From assembly GCA_020724025.1 (NCBI GenBank), contig DYHU01000058.1, forward strand, positions 1 through 16,105: a DNA stretch of 16,105 nt. The letters run 5' to 3'. Of the stretch, positions 1-6,284 are shown piece after piece. The translations under genes and the position numbers were made by a program. Below the pieces are notes generated by a model that searched no databases, was not told where the DNA came from, and saw only the letters and a program-made list of their open reading frames with translations. Numbering within the stretch: the stretch's first letter is position 1; each line of letters opens with the position of its first letter. The stretch is from Syntrophorhabdus sp. (lineage in GTDB: Bacteria > Desulfobacterota > BSN033 > UBA1163).

Positions 1-322
1 CCTTTTCATTTTTGAGAAGGGAACGAAAAAAGAGAATTTCAAGGGCCAATCTCGTAACCACTCCTTTTGTTGTATAAGGGCTGTCAATAGGATTGGATTT
101 TATCCAGGGTAAAGACTTTTGCTGACCGCAGACGGTAGGGATATGGAATGGAACGGGCGAGTTTGCCCATTTCAGAACGCGATAGATAAATCCTGCGACG
201 AAGAAGAGCATCGCCATATAGGGGATCGCCACCCCGAGCAGAGAATACCAGCCGATTGCCCATACGCCGATGGAAATGAAAAGAAGAACGATGACCGTTA
301 GGAGAGAATATGAGACACCCAT
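1..322 (-). CDS. dsrM: DsrM, N-terminal part (runs off the window)
   Basis: This is the membrane cytochrome b subunit of the DsrMKJOP complex, which passes electrons between the quinone pool and DsrC. Reading the minus strand from the ATG at 322 gives 107 open codons to the window edge, with no stop. The protein begins with two hydrophobic segments (about residues 5-24 and 25-49). A conserved-looking loop follows with HIPTVCGQQKSLPWIK, then GVVTRLALEILFFRSL. I recognise this pattern from DsrM N-termini. It is the last visible gene of the dsr operon, starting 21 nt after the RsbRD_N gene. The Shine-Dalgarno candidate (AAGGA) is about 13 nt from the ATG, so it is weak and coupling is possible. 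The haem b ligands and the C-terminus lie outside the window. dsrK, dsrJ, dsrO and dsrP would be expected next, but that is inference. Confidence 0.88.
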   Translation of the reverse strand, partial: MGVSYSLLTVIVLLFISIGVWAIGWYSLLGVAIPYMAMLFFVAGFIYRVLKWANSPVPFHIPTVCGQQKSLPWIKSNPIDSPYTTKGVVTRLALEILFFRSLLKNEK

Positions 323-343
323 CTTATAAATTCAAATCCTTCC

Positions 344-865
344 CTATATTTTTTCTTTTAATACATTCATCCTTTCAAGCATTTTAAACGCCGTCTCCCG
401 CTCGGCCTTGGCCTGATTCACTCTGATCTCGCATATCTTTTCCCGGCAATCCATATAGATATCGAAGGCCCGAAGAGCAACTTCATCAATCCTCGAATAA
501 AAATCGAGCCACTCCTCCAAGACCTGTTCTTTTTTGATCTCCTTCCCCAACACCTCTTGAATGGCCTTTTTGAGAAGAAAGATAAACCCAATAGCCCGGC
601 AAGCATTAAAGTCTTGAACGGATCTGATCTTAATCACATTATTCAGGGACGAAGAGAGTCGATCAGAATCCATGCCCTGAAGAAGCTCCTCGAATAGGGC
701 TTCGGTCTCTTTGGAAAGGGTGTATCCCACCGGGTTTTGGAATTGATCCTTTGTTTTCCTTAGCAATGCCGAGGTATCCGGGGGATATGTCTCCAGAATC
801 AGATGGAACCATCTCTCCAGAATGGTCGCTCTATTTTCAATGAGAAGGGTTATTAACCTATTCAT
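344..865 (-). CDS. RsbRD_N-domain protein (putative sensor/regulator)
   Basis: A 173-residue, mostly helical, soluble protein. The opening (MNRLITLLIENRATILERWFHLILETYP) and the later heme-sensor-like helical pattern match the N-terminal domain of RsbR/RsbRD stressosome-type sensors (Pfam RsbRD_N). The STAS domain of true RsbR proteins is missing, so this is a stand-alone sensor domain. Its start overlaps the stop of the DsrE-like gene (ATGA), and it sits directly before dsrM. As far as I recall, single-domain RsbRD_N proteins next to dsrM are common in sulfate reducers. A role in regulating or assembling the Dsr membrane complex is suggested by position only. No catalytic motif is visible. 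The C-terminal 30 residues look like a charged coiled coil. Family assignment is moderately sure; function is unknown. Confidence 0.7.
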   Translation of the reverse strand: MNRLITLLIENRATILERWFHLILETYPPDTSALLRKTKDQFQNPVGYTLSKETEALFEELLQGMDSDRLSSSLNNVIKIRSVQDFNACRAIGFIFLLKKAIQEVLGKEIKKEQVLEEWLDFYSRIDEVALRAFDIYMDCREKICEIRVNQAKAERETAFKMLERMNVLKEKI

Positions 866-1206
866 AGATTGACAACTTCTTTATGGAGCAACAGATCCAA
901 AATCTCATCCATCGTCGCCGGCCTGCCGACGGCGATTCTTCCTGTTAGCTCGCATTCCCCTACACAAGATTTCCCCAACAAAATCAGGATGCCCTTTTCC
1001 TCAAGACGTCTAAAGTAAGGCACGAGAGGGGAATCATCCGCCAACAGCCTGACTGCCGTATTCCAGAAGATGAAGGCAGAAGGTCCATCCTCTCGCTTCT
1101 CCAGGGATTCTAACATTGTGACCAGAATTTGATAGCCAATATTATCATCTCCTCGACCGATTGTCTCAGATCCCAATAGAAAGACTTTATTCTTCTCTAT
1201 TGCCAT
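862..1206 (-). CDS. DsrE/YedF-like sulfur-relay domain protein
   Basis: A 114-residue single-domain protein resembling DsrE-family proteins, especially the C-terminal domain of YedF-type proteins. It has a first strand followed by SETIGRGDDNIGYQIL, a middle strand FIFWNTAVRLLADDSP, then LEEKGILILLGKSC and a final TMDEILDLLL helix. Two cysteines, C81 and C85 (KSCVGEC), sit where YedF relatives carry a CxxC-like site, so sulfur or selenium handling is plausible but unproven. The ATG at 1206 is preferred over the overlapping GTG at 1209, because AGGAG lies 7 nt upstream of it. The start overlaps the hdrB stop (TGATG) and the end overlaps the next start, so it is translationally coupled on both sides. 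It is not one of the DsrE/F/H trio of sulfur oxidisers. It may deliver sulfur to, or accept it from, DsrC or HdrB. Confidence 0.72.
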   Translation of the reverse strand: MAIEKNKVFLLGSETIGRGDDNIGYQILVTMLESLEKREDGPSAFIFWNTAVRLLADDSPLVPYFRRLEEKGILILLGKSCVGECELTGRIAVGRPATMDEILDLLLHKEVVNL

Positions 1207-2093
1207 CACGCCGCTCCTGTGATTTTTTCGATAATCTTATCTTTTGGAATGACGGAAATGCTGGCCACTTCTTTCGGATCAAAGCCCATGCAAAGGGCCA
1301 GAAGCTGTGCGTAATCGAAGACCGGGATGGAAAATTCCTGGTCCTCCTTGCTGACCTCCTTTTGAACCTTTTCCATATGCATCAGGCAGGTGATGCAGTT
1401 CACAACGATGAGGTCGGCCTCCGTCTCCCCGGCGATAGCGTCGAATTTCTTTTTTGAAAACTTCAGGGCGTCCAGATAAGCCTGGCGGGCAAATCCACCG
1501 GCGCCGCCGCAACACTGAAGCTCTCTGCTGTAACTCTGAACATTCGCCCCCAAAGCCTCCACAAGTCTCTGGAACAGGCGGGGCCTACCCGGGTTATCAA
1601 AGCCAAGCACTTCGCTTGGAAAGCGTGTATGGCAAGGATACTGCACGACAGCATTCAGGCCCTCCAAACTCTTTTTAACCAAGCTTCTGATTTTATCCGT
1701 CCCCACATCATTGTAGAGGATGTCGATGACATGGCGAGGGCATGTCTTTCCTTCAAACTTCTTTCCCGCCCCTTCCAACAGATCGTTCACTCTTCCTCTC
1801 TTCTCTTCATCTTTGAGAAGCTTCTCCCTGGCCATCCTTAAGGAGCTGTAACAAGAGCCGCACTGGATCATGGAGTCAATACCTTTTTCTTCCGCAATCG
1901 AGAGGTTCCAGGCGCTGACTGCCAGGCTGGCTATTTCGTCTGCTGAGGGGAATGTCCCGAAGGCGGGACAACAGGCGCTCCCCTCCAACTCGACTAATTC
2001 GAGCCCTAAGGCCGGGAAAGCCAGGCGCATGGCCCGTTCCACATCAGGCCGGATGGCAGGGACGTTGCAGCCAAGGTAGAGACCATATTTCAT
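1206..2093 (-). CDS. hdrB: Heterodisulfide reductase subunit B-like (HdrB)
   Basis: A 295-residue catalytic subunit of a soluble heterodisulfide-reductase-type complex. Both cysteine sets that bind the two non-cubane [4Fe-4S] clusters of HdrB are complete: C9, C41-C42, C78, C81 in the N-terminal half, and C154, C194-C195 (CCGGAGG), C233, C236 in the C-terminal half. These are the two CCG-type domains. In methanogens the clusters cleave CoM-S-S-CoB. Here, in an operon with dsrC and without methanogenesis genes, the likely substrate is the DsrC trisulfide or disulfide (inference). The ATG lies 4 nt after the hdrC stop, with AAGGA about 8 nt upstream. Its stop overlaps the DsrE-like start. Length is normal for the family and no residue seems lost. 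Confidence 0.92.
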   Translation of the reverse strand: MKYGLYLGCNVPAIRPDVERAMRLAFPALGLELVELEGSACCPAFGTFPSADEIASLAVSAWNLSIAEEKGIDSMIQCGSCYSSLRMAREKLLKDEEKRGRVNDLLEGAGKKFEGKTCPRHVIDILYNDVGTDKIRSLVKKSLEGLNAVVQYPCHTRFPSEVLGFDNPGRPRLFQRLVEALGANVQSYSRELQCCGGAGGFARQAYLDALKFSKKKFDAIAGETEADLIVVNCITCLMHMEKVQKEVSKEDQEFSIPVFDYAQLLALCMGFDPKEVASISVIPKDKIIEKITGAA

Positions 2094-2097
2094 GAAC

Positions 2098-2610
2098 TTA
2101 TTCCTTAAACATATAATCGTTATTTTTTACAATCTCAGTCTCTTTAAGCATGGCCTGAAATCTCTTTAACAGTTCCTGAAACTTCGCAATCGTGGGAGGA
2201 ATCTCATCAAGCCCAAGGGACCTCCTCAGTTCTCCCACCTTTTCAACGGGCTGGGTGTGACCGGTCTGGAAAACCTCTGTTGTCGAAAGGGGAATGTAAG
2301 TTTCGTCTTTCCTCGCCTGCCACCTCCGGATCGCCAGGCCCACTTCGAATGGTTTCACACCCATCGGGCACATCTCTTCGCAGGCGGTGCAGGTCACACA
2401 CATCCACGGAGTCCCGTCTTCCAGAAGCTTCTCATCAAGTCCGAGAAGCACCATCCGGACGAGCCTACGGATCAGAAGCGGATTTTCCGCTTCCGCAGCA
2501 GGACAACCGGAAACGCAGGTCCCGCAGTTGAAGCAATGCCGGATATCTCCGGCATCCTCCTCCATGATCTCTTTCCAGAGATTGTGGTTAGCCTTGGTCA
2601 GATCAATCAT
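2098..2610 (-). CDS. hdrC: Heterodisulfide reductase subunit C-like (HdrC)
   Basis: A 170-residue iron-sulfur protein linking HdrA to HdrB. Two [4Fe-4S] motifs are complete: C26, C29, C32, C36 (CFNCGTCVSGCP) and C71, C74, C77, C81 (CVTCTACEEMCP). The helical C-terminus ends NNDYMFKE. I chose the ATG at 2610. A TTG at 2661 is in frame, but its extra residues (NRQVFAVRGRLGS) look like out-of-frame translation. Another reading frame starts with an ATG that overlaps the hdrA stop (TAATG at 2674) and runs 23 codons across this start, so a one-base frameshift in the true 5' end is possible (see the separate entry). It lies between hdrA and hdrB, 4 nt before hdrB. It is probably cytoplasmic and complex-bound. 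Confidence 0.9.
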   Translation of the reverse strand: MIDLTKANHNLWKEIMEEDAGDIRHCFNCGTCVSGCPAAEAENPLLIRRLVRMVLLGLDEKLLEDGTPWMCVTCTACEEMCPMGVKPFEVGLAIRRWQARKDETYIPLSTTEVFQTGHTQPVEKVGELRRSLGLDEIPPTIAKFQELLKRFQAMLKETEIVKNNDYMFKE

Positions 2611-2674
2611 ATTCCCTAAGCTCCCCAATCGACCCCTTACCGCAAAGACCTGGCGGTTCAAATTTCTCGTCCAT
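2603..2674 (-). other. Short overlapping frame at the hdrA-hdrC junction (23 codons)
   Basis: The hdrA stop TAA shares its last A with an ATG (TAATG). A GGGGGTGA purine-rich stretch lies just upstream. The resulting frame reads MDEKFEPPGLCGKGSIGELR and EYD, then TGA at 2605-2603, overlapping the hdrC ATG at 2610. If one T of the GATTGAT sequence at about 2608-2602 were skipped, this frame would join hdrC at DLTKANHNLW. It is either a leader that couples hdrA to hdrC, the true hdrC N-terminus behind an indel, or chance. Confidence 0.35.
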
Positions 2675-5600
2675 TACGTCACCCCCAGAGCAGCATCGAC
2701 TTGCGCTCCGATCTGTTCCAGCTTAAACCCTCTCACGAAGATCCCCTTCTTCGGACAGGTGGCCTGACAGCAGCCGCAGCCCTTGCAGACCGCTTCGTTG
2801 ACTTCAACCGTTTTCTTGATGGCCCCCTCCCTCATATATTCGAGCAGGGTGATCGCCTTGTAAGGACAGGGATCAACGCAGTATGCACACCCGTCGCAAT
2901 TCTCATCCACCACCTGGGAGATATTCCCTTCCAGTTCGATGTGCTCCCTTGAAAGGATCGTGGCGGCTTTGGCAGATGCGGCCTGGGCCTGAATGATGCT
3001 TTCCTCGATCGTTTTTGGATAATGGGCCAGCCCGCAGACGAAGACCCCTTCTGCTGGAAACTCCACAGGACGAAGCTTGATATGGGCCTCGAGAAAGAAA
3101 CCATCCTCGTTCAAGGGGACTTTGAAGAACTGAGCAAGCGAATCCCTTCCAGGTGCAGGAACAATGGCAGTGGCCAGGCCTATGATATCTGCATCAATGA
3201 AGACAGGCTCGCCCAGAATGGGATCTTTAAGGCTAACCCTGAGGACATCCTTATCGCCTTCTTTGACCACTTCAACGAAAGGCTTATCCTCTATGTCATA
3301 ACGGATAAAGGTAACCCCTTTGTCTCTTGCCTCCTGGTAATAGGGCTCCTTGAATCCGTAGGCGCGGATGTCCCGATAGAGGACATAGATATTCATTTCT
3401 GGGTTGATCTCTTTCAATTTGAGGGCCGTCTTGATCGATCCACCGCAACAAACCCGACTGCAGTAGAGTCTTTCCGGCTCTCGAGACCCCACACATTGGA
3501 TCATCACTAAGTTCTTGCTTCCCACGACAGAAGAATTCCCTTTTGCGATTTCGTCATTTAGATCGAGTATGGTGAAGACTCTGGGGTCTTTCCCGTAAAG
3601 GTATTCATTCGGTTTATAAACCTCCCCGCCTGTTGCAAGGATCGTGATTCCGTGTTCGATCTCCTTGACTTCCCCTTTTGACTGATCCCTCAATGTCGTC
3701 TTAAAGTTCCCGACATGCCCGCTGACCTCCTGAATTTCGGTCTCCCTGCGGACATGGATGAGCGGCTCTCGAGACACTTCAGCGATCAGTTTATTCAAAT
3801 AAGCTTGAACATTCTTACCCTCAAGGGTATGATGGTGCCTTCTGGCGATGCCACCTAACTCCGAAGTCCGCTCTATTAGATGGACCTCAAACCCCTGCTT
3901 CGCCAGCTGAAGGGCGCTCACCATCCCAGAGATTCCGCCTCCAACGACAAGGGCGGTATGATTGACTTCAAGGGATATCTGGCTCAAAGGTTCGATCAGC
4001 ATCGCCTTGGCAACCGCCATTCTTATCAGGCCCCTGGCTTTCTCTGTTGCCTTCTCCGGTTCATTCATGTGGACCCAGGAGCAATGCTCGCGAATATTGG
4101 CCATTTCGAAGATGTATTTATTGAGCCCGGTCTCCCTGAGCGTCTCCCGAAACAGAGGCTCATGGGTTCGTGGAGTGCAGGCGGCAACGAGCAGTCGGTT
4201 GAGACGATGTTCTTTAATCTTATCTTTAATCCTCTGCTGATTATCCTGCGAACAAGCAAAGAGGGTCTCATCAGCAAAGACCACGTTGGGCAGAGACCGG
4301 GCATACTCTTTAAGGCTGGGGACATTCAACACTCCACCGATATTGATGCCACAATGGCAAACAAAGACCCCGATCCTTGGTTGCTCTCCGGTCACCTCCC
4401 TTTCAGGTGGATATTGTTTTTCAGCGGTGAGACTGTGCCTTGACGCCGAGATAAGACAGGAGGCTTCGCTTGCAGCGGCGCTTGCCTCCATCACGGTCTC
4501 AGGAATATCCTTTGGACCGCTAAAAACCCCGGCAGTGAAAATCCCAGGCTTTGAAGTGGCCACTGTCGAAAAATCTCCGGTCTCACAGAACCCATACTCG
4601 TTGAGCTTCAACCCGATTCTGCCTGCCAGGGCTTTCGTCTCCTCGGGTTGCCGAAGCCCCACGGAGAGAACGACCATGCTGAATCTCTCCTCTTTGATCC
4701 GATCCTCATCGAAGTATCTGAGGGTCAGGTCGCCATCGCTTTCCTGGTAGAGGGTGGTGATTCTGGCTCGAACGAATTGGACCCCATGGTCTTTCTTGGC
4801 CCTCTCATAGTACCTCTCAAACCCTTTTCCAAAGGTCCTGAGATCGATCAGAAAGATTGTTGTATCAAGTGGATTCGGAGTATGTTCTTTAGCGACAACC
4901 GCCTCTTTAATGGCGTAGGTGCAGCAGACCGATGAACAGTAGGCGTTTTTGGCATGGTGGATGTCCCGTGAGCCCACGCACTGAATCCATGCGATACGCT
5001 TCGGGACTTTCTGATCTGAGGGTCTGATGAGATGGCCTTGTAATGGACCTGAAGGACTCAGGAGCCTTTCAAACTCAATACTGGTCACAACGTTGGGAAA
5101 GGTTCCGTGACCATAATGAGTAAAAATGCTGGTATCAAACTCCTGAAAACCAGGACAGAGGACGACCGATCCCGCCTCGATCTCCAGCATTTGATCGGTC
5201 TGCGTGAAGTCGATGGCCTTTGACTCACAGAGTTTCTCGCAGATCCGGCACTTTCCTTTCTCAAAGTAGATACAGATTTCTCTGTCGATGGCCGGCACAT
5301 TGGGCACGGCCTGGGCATAGGGAATGTAGATCGCTTTCCTTTGACTCAGACCGTGATTAAATTCACTTCCTGTTTTGGAAGGGCATTTTTCTTGACAGAT
5401 GCCGCACCCGGTGCAAAGGGTTTCATCCACATACCTCGCTCGTTTCTTAACGGACACGACGAAATTCCCCGGTTGTCCCTTAATATCTAATACCTCTGCA
5501 TTTGTGAGGACCTTAATATTCAGATGTCTCCCACATTCCACGAGCTTTGGGGATAAGATACACATGGAGCAGTCGTTCGTCGGAAAGGTTTTGTCGAGCT

Positions 5601-5742
5601 GGGGCATGGTCCCGCCAATAGCCGGAGACTTCTCAACCAAATAAACTTTGTATCCTGACTCAGCCAGATCAAGGCTGGCCTGAATGCCGGCGATGCCGCC
5701 GCCGACAACGAGCACAGCCCCTATTTGCTTTGATGTGGACAT
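2674..5742 (-). CDS. hdrA: Double HdrA-like flavoprotein with four ferredoxin-type sites
   Basis: A 1022-residue electron-distributing subunit of the HdrACB complex, made of two fused HdrA modules. Module 1 has an FAD-binding GGGIAG (residues 14-19), a cysteine patch at 58-70, an inserted ferredoxin-type CTGCGICQEKCP (110-120) and a second cysteine group at 157-172. Module 2 starts with the HdrA VCHCG motif (461-465), has C522, a second FAD site GGGISG (601-606), a CSRVCCGG motif (761-768) and two C-terminal [4Fe-4S] motifs (C949-C959 and C986-C996). Methanogen HdrA is about 650 residues; long fusions like this occur in sulfate reducers. The ATG at 5742 was chosen because it lies 1 nt after the dsrC stop and directly before the SKQIGAVLVVGGG fold start; upstream residues belong to dsrC DNA. 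The Shine-Dalgarno is poor, so coupling to dsrC is likely. No MvhD or FlxD partner gene is present, so the electron donor is unknown. Confidence 0.9.
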   Translation of the reverse strand: MSTSKQIGAVLVVGGGIAGIQASLDLAESGYKVYLVEKSPAIGGTMPQLDKTFPTNDCSMCILSPKLVECGRHLNIKVLTNAEVLDIKGQPGNFVVSVKKRARYVDETLCTGCGICQEKCPSKTGSEFNHGLSQRKAIYIPYAQAVPNVPAIDREICIYFEKGKCRICEKLCESKAIDFTQTDQMLEIEAGSVVLCPGFQEFDTSIFTHYGHGTFPNVVTSIEFERLLSPSGPLQGHLIRPSDQKVPKRIAWIQCVGSRDIHHAKNAYCSSVCCTYAIKEAVVAKEHTPNPLDTTIFLIDLRTFGKGFERYYERAKKDHGVQFVRARITTLYQESDGDLTLRYFDEDRIKEERFSMVVLSVGLRQPEETKALAGRIGLKLNEYGFCETGDFSTVATSKPGIFTAGVFSGPKDIPETVMEASAAASEASCLISASRHSLTAEKQYPPEREVTGEQPRIGVFVCHCGINIGGVLNVPSLKEYARSLPNVVFADETLFACSQDNQQRIKDKIKEHRLNRLLVAACTPRTHEPLFRETLRETGLNKYIFEMANIREHCSWVHMNEPEKATEKARGLIRMAVAKAMLIEPLSQISLEVNHTALVVGGGISGMVSALQLAKQGFEVHLIERTSELGGIARRHHHTLEGKNVQAYLNKLIAEVSREPLIHVRRETEIQEVSGHVGNFKTTLRDQSKGEVKEIEHGITILATGGEVYKPNEYLYGKDPRVFTILDLNDEIAKGNSSVVGSKNLVMIQCVGSREPERLYCSRVCCGGSIKTALKLKEINPEMNIYVLYRDIRAYGFKEPYYQEARDKGVTFIRYDIEDKPFVEVVKEGDKDVLRVSLKDPILGEPVFIDADIIGLATAIVPAPGRDSLAQFFKVPLNEDGFFLEAHIKLRPVEFPAEGVFVCGLAHYPKTIEESIIQAQAASAKAATILSREHIELEGNISQVVDENCDGCAYCVDPCPYKAITLLEYMREGAIKKTVEVNEAVCKGCGCCQATCPKKGIFVRGFKLEQIGAQVDAALGVT

Positions 5743-5743
5743 T

Positions 5744-6061
5744 TTACACACAACCTGTCGGCTTGGGCAGACCGGCCACTTTACAGGCCCCCTTAGCCGG
5801 ACCCCCGGGAAACAATTTATAGATCGCTTTAAGATCATACCCCGTTTGTTTACACAACATACGGATGGCCGGGGCGATTTCATATTTCAGGAAGTATTCT
5901 CTGAGATAATTGACCAACTTCCAGTGGTCTTCGCCCATGGGATAGGCATTTTCGGTTTTCGCCAGATCTTCGGCTACCTCCTTGTTCCACTTATCGGGTT
6001 CCTGGATGAAACCATCCTCATCAATCTCAATTTCAATTCCGCCAAGCATGGTTTTTTGCAT
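5744..6061 (-). CDS. dsrC: DsrC, sulfur-carrier substrate of sulfite reductase
   Basis: A 105-residue small cytoplasmic protein that takes up the sulfur from DsrAB as a trisulfide across its two C-terminal cysteines. Both are present: C93 and the penultimate C104, 11 residues apart (GACKVAGLPKPTGCV), which is the diagnostic arm of a functional DsrC rather than a TusE-like relative. The body (DEDGFIQEPDKWNKEVAEDL, the helix HWKLVNYLREYF and the following IRMLCKQTG) is typical. The ATG at 6061 is preferred because AGGAGG lies 6 nt upstream; the next Met (MLGG) would have poor spacing. It starts 10 nt after the YHS gene and ends 1 nt before hdrA, which pairs it physically with HdrACB. Very sure. 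Confidence 0.96.
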   Translation of the reverse strand: MQKTMLGGIEIEIDEDGFIQEPDKWNKEVAEDLAKTENAYPMGEDHWKLVNYLREYFLKYEIAPAIRMLCKQTGYDLKAIYKLFPGGPAKGACKVAGLPKPTGCV

Positions 6062-6071
6062 AAGGCGCCTC

Positions 6072-6272
6072 CTATTTTTTAATGAATTGTTCTGGCGATT
6101 CGTCAAACTCTTTTTTGCAAGCTTTGCTATCGAAGTGGTAATCCTTACCATTATAAGTGCTGGTAGCCCTCGGGGCAGATCTTACGGCGCCGTAGAGCTT
6201 GGCCACCTGGGATCCCACCTCCATTTCCCTGCCACATACAGGACACTTCACTGTTTGCCTTTCTTCGGTCAT
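6072..6272 (-). CDS. Small YHS-like zinc-ribbon protein
   Basis: A 66-residue protein. It has a CPVCGREMEVG knuckle at residues 10-20 and then STYNGKDYHFDSKACKKEFDESPEQF, which follows the YHS-domain pattern (YxGxxYxFCSxxCKxxFxxxPxxY). The first cysteine of the usual FCSxxC is replaced by Asp (FDSKAC), so three cysteines remain, and a His in YHF. YHS domains bind metal or occur near metal-handling enzymes. The role here is unknown; metal or haem delivery to the Dsr proteins is only a guess. It has a strong Shine-Dalgarno (AAAGGAGGG, overlapping the cbiA stop) and lies 12 nt after cbiA and 10 nt before dsrC, so it is clearly an operon member and probably translated. Confidence 0.78.
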   Translation of the reverse strand: MTEERQTVKCPVCGREMEVGSQVAKLYGAVRSAPRATSTYNGKDYHFDSKACKKEFDESPEQFIKK

Positions 6273-6284
6273 GATATCCCTCCT

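Noticed and set aside
119..301. Plus-strand 60-codon open frame
   Set aside because: It is antisense to the clear dsrM start (GQQKSLPWIK and two membrane segments) and its residues resemble no protein.
3880..4443. Plus-strand 187-codon open frame inside hdrA, and similar long antisense frames
   Set aside because: They lie opposite a strongly supported flavoprotein with intact motifs, and show no recognisable domains or start signals.
5743..5883. Extended HdrA start at 5883 (47 extra residues)
   Set aside because: The extra part is an out-of-frame reading of dsrC; the ATG 1 nt after the dsrC stop begins directly before the FAD fold.
6062..6151. Extended DsrC start at 6151
   Set aside because: It would overlap the YHS gene, and the ATG at 6061 has AGGAGG at ideal spacing and gives the normal 105-residue length.
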